NCBI GenBank assembly: GCA_913062655.1 | Contig: CAJXXO010000115.1 | Span: 1-7,738, forward strand | DNA: 7,738 bases | Source: an uncultured Bacteroidota bacterium | Lineage (GTDB): Bacteria; Bacteroidota; Bacteroidia; Chitinophagales; S012-47 | Direction: 5' to 3' | Shown here: positions 1 through 6,685 of the stretch, in pieces | Numbering within the stretch: position 1 is the stretch's first letter | Layout of the letters: each line of letters begins with the position of its first letter | Notes under the pieces: generated by a model | What the model saw: the letters and a program-made list of their open reading frames with translations, nothing else | The model's database searches: none | Told to the model about the DNA's origin: nothing | Program-made: the position numbers and the translations under genes

Positions 1-1036
1 AAAAGGGTTTTAGAATCCTCCCAGAGCTTCTCGGTGCGCGCGCCACGTCCACCAGGCTTTGGTGCGCCCCATCTGCCAGGGGCACATTTCCTACATAAGC
101 TTTTACGGCACCGGTAGCTACTTCGGCTACCACAATGGACAGATTATGAATCTCCTGACCGGCTAAATGCCGCTGATGGCGCTCTCCTATTTTCTCCACC
201 TCCGTCTGCCAACCTTGCTTCAGTGTGGTAGTAAACCGGTTTTGGCCGGGATATCGCTTTGCTAAATGATACATGAGGTAGGAGGCTTGCTGCGGTAACG
301 GCTTCGGGCGCCCGGGCAACGGCTCCGCCAGGACTAATGACAGATTGTCAATAGACGATTGATCCTTTGCGGCCAAACGCTGTATCAAGCGATCACGCTT
401 ACGCTGTAATGGTGTGGTGTTTCTCCCGGGATGGAGCAGTCCAGGTGCATTGGGCAGAACGGCCAGGCAAGCAGCCTCCGCCCACGACAAAAAGGCCGGT
501 GGCTTTTGAAAATACCGCCACGAAGCCGCTTCCAACCCAACTACATTGCCACCAAAAGGCGCATGGGCCGCATACAATGCTACAATTTCCTGCTTCGACA
601 ACCGGGCTTCCAGGTGCCAGGCCCACAACATTTCAATTCCCTTTTCCGCTACCGTACGCGGTTGGTGGCCACGCGCCAGTCGGGCCAACTGCATGGACAG
701 TGTACTGCCGCCACTTTCAATAGTACCGGATCGTAGATTTTGCCATGAGGCGCGAAGTAGTGCCACCGGATCTACCCCGTTATGGTTGAAAAACCGTTGA
801 TCCTCGAAGGTGATCAACGCTTCTACAAACCGAGGTGACACGCTATCTTGCCTGGGAAAACGCCACTGCTCATCAGCGGCAATATGGGCACTCAGTAGCT
901 GACCTGCTTCGTCTTCCAGCACCAGTGAGTAGGGAACGGCAAACCATCGTTCTGGCACCCGCACCCACCAAATGGCCAATGCAAGACACCATAACCCAAC
1001 TGCAAAGAGATATCCTTGTCCCTGTCGTCTGGTCAT
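1..1036 (-). CDS. pbpC: Penicillin-binding protein 1C (GT51 glycosyltransferase plus start of transpeptidase), 3' end outside window
   Basis: This is the N-terminal 345 residues of a class A penicillin-binding protein of the PBP1C type, which polymerises lipid II into glycan strands at the periplasmic face of the inner membrane. The frame is open from ATG 1036 to the window edge. Residues 9-25 (YLFAVGLWCLALAIWWV) form the membrane anchor. GT51 motifs follow in order: FEDQRFFNHNG with catalytic Glu78, ESGGSTLSMQLAR (107-119), RTVAEKGIE (127-135), HLEARLSKQEI (to 151), APFGGN and LAVLPNAPG. The transpeptidase domain begins with VATGAVKAYVGN and reaches RSSGRILKPF at the edge. The family has Ser in the position of Arg340 (SxxK), so the transpeptidase nucleophile appears to be missing; Lys343 is kept. 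The start lies two bases after the upstream A2M stop codon. An AGGAG (1058-1054) sits 17 bases away, too far to be a good Shine-Dalgarno, so translational coupling is likely. PBP1C is usually about 750-800 residues, so over half lies outside. Confidence 0.95.
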   Translation of the reverse strand, partial: MTRRQGQGYLFAVGLWCLALAIWWVRVPERWFAVPYSLVLEDEAGQLLSAHIAADEQWRFPRQDSVSPRFVEALITFEDQRFFNHNGVDPVALLRASWQNLRSGTIESGGSTLSMQLARLARGHQPRTVAEKGIEMLWAWHLEARLSKQEIVALYAAHAPFGGNVVGLEAASWRYFQKPPAFLSWAEAACLAVLPNAPGLLHPGRNTTPLQRKRDRLIQRLAAKDQSSIDNLSLVLAEPLPGRPKPLPQQASYLMYHLAKRYPGQNRFTTTLKQGWQTEVEKIGERHQRHLAGQEIHNLSIVVAEVATGAVKAYVGNVPLADGAHQSLVDVARAPRSSGRILKPF

Positions 1037-1038
1037 GG

Positions 1039-4000
1039 TTATTTGCGTGCCGTCTCCTCTCCCGGCTGCACGACTTGCACCCACTGCCCAGCCTGCCTTG
1101 CCACCACATCTCGATCGTACATAGCCTCCACCGAGACACCCGGATGAAAGAAGGTGCCCTTGTAGGTAGCATTTACCGTATACCGGAATGTCTTGGCCTT
1201 CCTGGGCAGGAGATCAAAATAGGTAAGGACGCGGTCATCCCGGATATCCTGGTAGTCGTAACGGTCATTCGTACCCTGTATCTCAAAATCATCTAGCCGG
1301 CTACTGGTAATCTCCCAACCCGCTGGCACGATGTGGGTCAATGCCAGATTGTAGAAGGTACTATTGCGGTTACCAGAATGGGAAATGGTCACCTCTGCAA
1401 CCAGATCTGTTCCTTGTGCCACTAAAGCCGGGTCTACCTTATCACCGTTTCTATTGCGGTATACCAACTCCACAGAAATATTTTCCGATCTGGGCTCTAC
1501 CTCACCCAAGGGCGGTTGACCCGATTGGTATACGGTTACATGCAAGGGTTGAAATGCCGTGTTTTCAAAGCTAAATGAGCCTGCTTCCTCTGCATCAGGC
1601 AGGTCTCGCTGCCAAACCAGTTGTTCGGTGGCCGTATTGGTGGAAGTCCCTTGCCAGGCATAGGTAAATGCGTGCTCTCCGGCTTCTTCGGGTCGGGCAT
1701 ACTGTGCCAACGCTATCAGGCTGTAGGCAGTAGTCTGTGTGCTATACCACTGCTCCTGCATCAATTGGCCGGAGATCTCCGTGGCTAGTTGTTCTGCCTT
1801 TTGTTTGAGCCCCAACACAGCCATACACTCCAGAATAATCGCCTTATCCCGCAAGGCCGACCCATAGGTCCGATGGTAGGCATGTGTCAGCACCTGCGTA
1901 CGCAAGTTTGCGGTCAGGGTCAGTGCAGCTGCTCGTTGCCCGGCATAGGCATAGGCTGCCGCTAATCGCCATGCTGCGACATTGGATAATTGAGGTTGCT
2001 CTCGCAATAAATTCATGGCACCCAACTCCGGTTCACCGGCCAAGGCCAAAGTGTACAATCGATAGGCCTGAATTAACTGACTGCTGTATCCGTAATGGCT
2101 GCCCTCCTGCTCCGGGGTCCAGCGGGTGGCCAATTGACGTTGATAGTCGAGCCAACCGTTTAGGAAATCGTAAGGCAGGGCGTAGCCTCGTTCTTTGGCC
2201 AGCAGCATGAAGTGTCCGGCATAGGTGGTACTCCAGTCATCAATGGTATTCATACCGGGCCAATAGGATAAGCCTCCATTGGCTTGTTGAAAGCTGGCCA
2301 ACTTCGCCACGGCTACTTTGATGTTCCGCTGGATTTCTTCTTCCCGCTCCGGAGAAAGATCCAAAAGATCGGTCAAGAACAATTGTGGGAATATCCTTGA
2401 CGTGGTCTGTTCTACACAACCATGCGGATAACGAATCAGGTAGCCCAACCGACTGGACAAGTTAAGGGGTGGAATGACGGAGACTTCCAACAGCGCCTCA
2501 TTGGTCCCGGAAATTCCGATGGGAGCCAAATTGGCGGTCATCGTTTCGCCCGGCTGTAGTACCTGGTACCGTTCGGCTGTGACGACAGGGTTGGGGTTGC
2601 GAATGGGTATAGTGATCGTCTGGCGGGCTTGTTCGGCTCCGCTCTTAGCTTCGATGGTGATCGAACCGCCACCGGTAGCTTCTTTCACTTTGATGTCAAA
2701 CGGCACCAATTGGTCGCCCGGCTGGGCAAAAGCAACGGTTTTACGCGCACTGCCTATCACTTCCAGGTTATCGCTTACCGAGATTGCCACTTGCGCCTCT
2801 TTCACTTGCTCTTCCATCGCAAAAACGCTAACCGGCACTTCGATCTGCTCTGTTGGACTCAATACCCGCGGAGCGGTGGCCAGCACCATGAGCGGTTTTT
2901 TCACCTGAACTGACTGCTCCACCTTACCATAAGCCTCCGCTTCACCGGCAGCCACTACCATTACCCGAACAGCGCCTACGTAAGAGGGGATATCCACCTC
3001 ATGCGTAGCTTTTTGGCCTGCCGCCAAGGTAAAGGGCCCCAGAAAACGAACCATTGGTGTAAACCGGTTGGTACGCTTGTTAGGCGCAGTAGCCGCCAAC
3101 GCTGCATCTCCGCCAATACTCAACAACTGCTCCAATGTGCCGCCAAATGCGCCCAGCACATGGTCGTAGACATCGTAGGTGCGAACCCCGAGTGCTTCGC
3201 GGGCATAAAAGTGGGCCCATGGATCCGGGGTAGCAAAGCGAGTCAGGTCCAGTAACCCTTCATCGACTACCGCGAGTGTATAGCGCATGGACCGGTTATG
3301 GGCTTCTCCAACCGTAACGGTAGCGGTCGTTTCAGGCCGCCAGGTGGTGGCTGTTTCCAAGGTCGGCTCCAAATGTGTGTCCGGGTCTTCCACCAACAGG
3401 GGCAATGCGCCATACAACCTTATCGGCACGTCATTTTGGGTTTGCTGATGTGGCTGAATCAGGGTTACAAAAGCATACACATTGGGCGCCATTTCCGCTG
3501 TAGCCGGGATATCAACTACCGTCTGCTCTGCATCGGTATCTACCCAAAACTGGCGTACCACACGCTGGCCACTCTCCAGGCTGATCCACGCTCGTCCCCC
3601 TTCGCTGGAAGGGATGGTTAGTCGCATATCCTCTCCTACCGCATATTTTTCCTTATCGGCTGTAAAGCGCAATATGGCAGCACCGCCCGGACGCTCTCGT
3701 TGCCCTCTACCGGCCCATCCCGGCCAGTCGATGAAAACGGTTTTACCTGTAGTGTGTCCACCTACCGCATCTTTCACCCGGATCAGGTAATTGCCCCAAC
3801 TTGGGAAATTGACCTGCAAATCCCAGGTGGCCTCACCCGCTGCATTGGTGGTAACGGTTGCCGTTTGCATGGGTGACACATATCTCCTGCTGATGTAACT
3901 GGCCAACTGCTGCTCATCTGCCTGATTCCACCACCAGCTAAAATTGATTTGATACAATTCGACTTCCAATTCACGATTCGGTACCGGTTTTCCTTTTGGA

Positions 4001-6627
4001 TTGACGGTGACCAGTTGCACTTTATGGACCGTATCGGTCAGTAGCATACCCCGGGCGCGATCACCGGGAGGTGTTTTAATTCCCACATATACATTGAAGG
4101 GATCGAACGCTTTCGACAGTCGATCGACACTGAAAGCCCCACTAGGCTCGTAGACACGGGTTTTGAACGCGGCTTGTAGCCGGCCCGGAGGAGTGCGTTC
4201 GGTGCTTACATCCAAGGCCAACTGTGCTTCTCCTTCTGCATTTAGACGGCCCTCAGCAATGATCTGCGGTGAGGCATAGAAATCGTTGGCCGGGTCCAAA
4301 AAACGAAAGGCCTTGTAGGTCGGGAAAGTCATACTTCCTGTCGGCCTTAGCTGCAGCTCTATATCGTATTGTAATCCGCCTGCTGATGCCCCGTGCAACC
4401 ACTGACTAAACAAGGTGGCCGGTACCGGCTCACCCACCTCCCGAATGGTGGCCATATCAGGCTCCAACCGAACTTTAAGCCGGTTGGGCTTTATGGTTTC
4501 TACTTTTATGCGTTTGCTAAATGTGGCCCCTCCTGCTTTCACCTGTGCGGTCCAGTTGCCGGTTGGCGCCTCTGCGGCCGTAGCAAACCGCAGATCGTAG
4601 TGCCCTCTTGCAGCCGGTGTGTGCACCGTTTTCTGTACCGTTTGCCCTTTGGGGTTGGTCAATTGGAAGGTGACCGGATAGTTGTCGGGTAATCGATTGC
4701 CTTTGTCCTCTAACATTAGTTGCAGGAAAACGGAATCACCCGGTCGCCATACCCCTCGCTCTGCATACAGAAAACCCTTTAATCCGTCTTTGGGGGTTAC
4801 ACCTCCCACATCAAGTCGGCTTACAGACAGGGCTGAACCGTCCTGCAGTTTTAGGTAGCCTTTTTCCCCTCCTTTTTCTGCCACCAAAACAAAGGGTTCT
4901 GCCTTCAATTGTGTTTTAGCCTGTCCCCTGTTGTCCGTTTGTAAATGCGCAATGGATTGCTGCTGAAAGTTATAGACATGAATACTGGCATTGGATATCG
5001 GCTCGGTAGTTACCAGATCGGTTACCGATACGATCAACGCGCCATCATTGGAACGCTTGGCCACCAAACCCAGGTTGGAAGCCAGTACATTTCGGCCGAC
5101 AAAACGGTCCCGATTGTAGTAGGCGGCTTTGCACGGATCGTCCCGGTCCGACCAGGAAAAGTCCTCTCCAAAATAAGTCTCATAGTAGTACCAATTGCTG
5201 TAATACCGTTGCTGGAAATTGTCCCAATTGTCCTCCATGTAGGGCATGGGTTGCTTGGGATCTTCCGGTGCTGCGTCAGTGCCACAACCGAAGACAGAAT
5301 AACTGGGCCGGAAGCTGAGCCCAATATGGTAAATAGCCCCTGGTTCTGTACGAATGATCTCCTCCAACTGAATACCATATCGCATCCACTGGTGGAGGTC
5401 GGTGGGATTGGTAGGTTCCAACTGAATGGTCTCAAAGGCCACTGGCCGGCCGACCCGTTGAATCTGGTCCTGTTCATCCAGTGTGTTATTTTGCAAAAAC
5501 TGCAGGACATTGTTTTCATAGATTTTGATAACGGTCACATCCACTGCGTTCAAATTGACCGCTTCAAAGGGAAAGACCAGTCCGTCCGTATTGGGCATAA
5601 TCACTCCATTACCCACTAGCCGTACCGCGGGCTTGATCTCTTGAAAGACGACCTGCTCTGCAAAGCCTTTCCCCAAACTGCGGCCATTGATGTCGCGTAC
5701 TGCTGCATCTATGGTCACATTGAAATTACCAACGGCTCTTCCTGTGGGATAGAGGTAAACCAGGTTGGCTTCCTGCTCGAGTTGGATGGATTGCCCTTCC
5801 AGACGGATCAATCCGGCTAGCGATTGCTCCTGGTCAAGCGGGTCGGAAAATTCCAATGTGATACGTTGCTCCGGCTCCTGCTGCACCCGCACTTTTTCGA
5901 TGCTGAAGGTGCGCATACCCGGAATGAGCACTAGTTTTTCGCCTTCCTGAGCGCCAATGTCGCTGCCATCCCAGATCAACAAGAGGTCCTGCGGATCTTC
6001 TGTTCGTATGAGTTGGGTGATTTCGAAGTGGTGGGTCTTGCGGTCGCCTTCGTGGGTCCACTGGATGGGCTGTGGTTGTTTTTCAAGTGAAGCGGTAAAC
6101 AGTTGCTCCAACACCGAATCGGCTACCACATCTGCTGTATACACGGTACCGCGAAGGGTTTTCTCTTTGGATTGCTGGGCCGGTTCGCTTACCAGGGCCT
6201 CAATATGCAGCGCAATGTGTTGCTGGATGGTTTTGAAATTGAAGGAAAAAGCGTCCAGGCTGTCGGGCACCTGCATTACCCCACCCAGGTCGAAGGTGGC
6301 TTTGTAAAGGGTGTTGCCGGGTAAGTGTTCATCAGGCTGGAAGCGAATGGTGTTGGCATCTGCGTAAATAGCGGTACCTGCTATGGAAGGGGTAAAGGAG
6401 AACAGCGCCTTCGCCACCGGCTCGCCAATCTGCCCTTCCTCCGCAATAGCAGAGGTGAGCTCTACCTCGATGGCCGATGCTGTAGAAATGGTTCCCGAGG
6501 TGTAGCCGGCTATGTAAGGGAGAAAAGAGGGGTTGAACTTTGCGATGCCGGGGGTTTGCTGACAGCCGGGCAACAACGCCAATAGCAGCGCCCAGCCCGC
6601 CAGCCATAGAATAGCCAGTGGTTTCAT
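1039..6627 (-). CDS. Bacterial alpha-2-macroglobulin family lipoprotein with intact thioester (E. coli YfhM-like)
   Basis: This complete 1862-residue protein is a bacterial alpha-2-macroglobulin, a periplasmic protease trap: cleavage of a bait segment triggers a conformational change and the thioester binds the protease covalently. The N-terminus is a signal peptide ending LALLPGC, so Cys22 is the likely lipidation site (Pro at -2 is not classical). Approximate order: Big_5-like Ig domain (about 50-120), a second Ig-like region (240-320), MG1-like (330-415), an aromatic acidic segment with Cys448 and Cys499, an Ig/MG domain (515-590), MG2 with FLYAERGVWRPGD (about 615-710), further MG domains, a bait-region-type domain (about 970-1090), the A2M core beginning GPFTLAAGQ (about 1195), the thioester domain with YPHGCVEQTTSR (Cys1404, Gln1407), and a C-terminal MG domain with VSVEAMYDRDVVARQ. 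It is longer than E. coli YfhM (about 1650). ATG 6627 is chosen because it gives the signal peptide; no Shine-Dalgarno is visible, as is usual in Bacteroidota. It is followed two bases later by pbpC, its common partner. Confidence 0.96.
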   Translation of the reverse strand: MKPLAILWLAGWALLLALLPGCQQTPGIAKFNPSFLPYIAGYTSGTISTASAIEVELTSAIAEEGQIGEPVAKALFSFTPSIAGTAIYADANTIRFQPDEHLPGNTLYKATFDLGGVMQVPDSLDAFSFNFKTIQQHIALHIEALVSEPAQQSKEKTLRGTVYTADVVADSVLEQLFTASLEKQPQPIQWTHEGDRKTHHFEITQLIRTEDPQDLLLIWDGSDIGAQEGEKLVLIPGMRTFSIEKVRVQQEPEQRITLEFSDPLDQEQSLAGLIRLEGQSIQLEQEANLVYLYPTGRAVGNFNVTIDAAVRDINGRSLGKGFAEQVVFQEIKPAVRLVGNGVIMPNTDGLVFPFEAVNLNAVDVTVIKIYENNVLQFLQNNTLDEQDQIQRVGRPVAFETIQLEPTNPTDLHQWMRYGIQLEEIIRTEPGAIYHIGLSFRPSYSVFGCGTDAAPEDPKQPMPYMEDNWDNFQQRYYSNWYYYETYFGEDFSWSDRDDPCKAAYYNRDRFVGRNVLASNLGLVAKRSNDGALIVSVTDLVTTEPISNASIHVYNFQQQSIAHLQTDNRGQAKTQLKAEPFVLVAEKGGEKGYLKLQDGSALSVSRLDVGGVTPKDGLKGFLYAERGVWRPGDSVFLQLMLEDKGNRLPDNYPVTFQLTNPKGQTVQKTVHTPAARGHYDLRFATAAEAPTGNWTAQVKAGGATFSKRIKVETIKPNRLKVRLEPDMATIREVGEPVPATLFSQWLHGASAGGLQYDIELQLRPTGSMTFPTYKAFRFLDPANDFYASPQIIAEGRLNAEGEAQLALDVSTERTPPGRLQAAFKTRVYEPSGAFSVDRLSKAFDPFNVYVGIKTPPGDRARGMLLTDTVHKVQLVTVNPKGKPVPNRELEVELYQINFSWWWNQADEQQLASYISRRYVSPMQTATVTTNAAGEATWDLQVNFPSWGNYLIRVKDAVGGHTTGKTVFIDWPGWAGRGQRERPGGAAILRFTADKEKYAVGEDMRLTIPSSEGGRAWISLESGQRVVRQFWVDTDAEQTVVDIPATAEMAPNVYAFVTLIQPHQQTQNDVPIRLYGALPLLVEDPDTHLEPTLETATTWRPETTATVTVGEAHNRSMRYTLAVVDEGLLDLTRFATPDPWAHFYAREALGVRTYDVYDHVLGAFGGTLEQLLSIGGDAALAATAPNKRTNRFTPMVRFLGPFTLAAGQKATHEVDIPSYVGAVRVMVVAAGEAEAYGKVEQSVQVKKPLMVLATAPRVLSPTEQIEVPVSVFAMEEQVKEAQVAISVSDNLEVIGSARKTVAFAQPGDQLVPFDIKVKEATGGGSITIEAKSGAEQARQTITIPIRNPNPVVTAERYQVLQPGETMTANLAPIGISGTNEALLEVSVIPPLNLSSRLGYLIRYPHGCVEQTTSRIFPQLFLTDLLDLSPEREEEIQRNIKVAVAKLASFQQANGGLSYWPGMNTIDDWSTTYAGHFMLLAKERGYALPYDFLNGWLDYQRQLATRWTPEQEGSHYGYSSQLIQAYRLYTLALAGEPELGAMNLLREQPQLSNVAAWRLAAAYAYAGQRAAALTLTANLRTQVLTHAYHRTYGSALRDKAIILECMAVLGLKQKAEQLATEISGQLMQEQWYSTQTTAYSLIALAQYARPEEAGEHAFTYAWQGTSTNTATEQLVWQRDLPDAEEAGSFSFENTAFQPLHVTVYQSGQPPLGEVEPRSENISVELVYRNRNGDKVDPALVAQGTDLVAEVTISHSGNRNSTFYNLALTHIVPAGWEITSSRLDDFEIQGTNDRYDYQDIRDDRVLTYFDLLPRKAKTFRYTVNATYKGTFFHPGVSVEAMYDRDVVARQAGQWVQVVQPGEETARK

Positions 6628-6685
6628 ACAATTTGGTTTGGGTCATACGTAAGATACGCAAATGCCTGCAGATGAGCGTATCCTG
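6628..6685 (-). other. 58-base spacer between the OmpA-like and A2M genes
   Basis: The spacer contains no gene. It has no purine-rich ribosome binding site before ATG 6627 (the bases before it read AAACCAAATTGT), no convincing Bacteroidota promoter of the TTG/TAnnTTTG type, and no hairpin followed by a T-run. The short distance and lack of a terminator are compatible with read-through from the OmpA-like gene into the A2M gene, but do not prove it. Confidence 0.5.
6653..6682 (-). repeat. Inverted repeat, possible weak hairpin in the intergenic spacer
   Basis: On the minus strand GATACGC (6682-6676) is followed after 16 bases by its exact complement GCGTATC (6659-6653), giving a 7-bp stem that a G-T pair can extend to eight. 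It starts 3 bases after the OmpA-like stop codon. There is no T-run behind it, so it is not a standard intrinsic terminator. It could attenuate read-through, protect the 3' end of a processed message, or be chance. The two arms are visible directly; any function is a guess. Confidence 0.35.

Noticed and set aside
1054..1058. AGGAG as Shine-Dalgarno for pbpC
   Set aside because: It lies 17 bases from the ATG, outside the useful spacing, and Bacteroidota genes rarely depend on this element.
835..1296. 153-codon plus-strand open frame across the A2M/pbpC junction
   Set aside because: It is antisense to two well-supported genes, has composition typical of a shadow frame, and no motif.
2474..2908. 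144-codon plus-strand open frame with hydrophobic Ser/Thr-rich translation
   Set aside because: It is antisense to the A2M core and thioester region; the sequence is a complement artefact of the conserved protein.
4945..5619. 224-codon open frame on the plus strand
   Set aside because: It lies wholly antisense to the A2M coding region, shows no recognisable domain, and the minus-strand frame there is clearly the real protein.
6332..6661. 109-codon minus-strand frame whose ATG precedes the A2M start in another frame
   Set aside because: It overlaps the A2M signal peptide and Ig domain, contains no domain, and the A2M frame with its lipobox is clearly favoured.
6653..6682. Intrinsic terminator after the OmpA-like gene
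   Set aside because: The hairpin has only a 7-8 bp stem with a 16-base loop and no T-run behind it.
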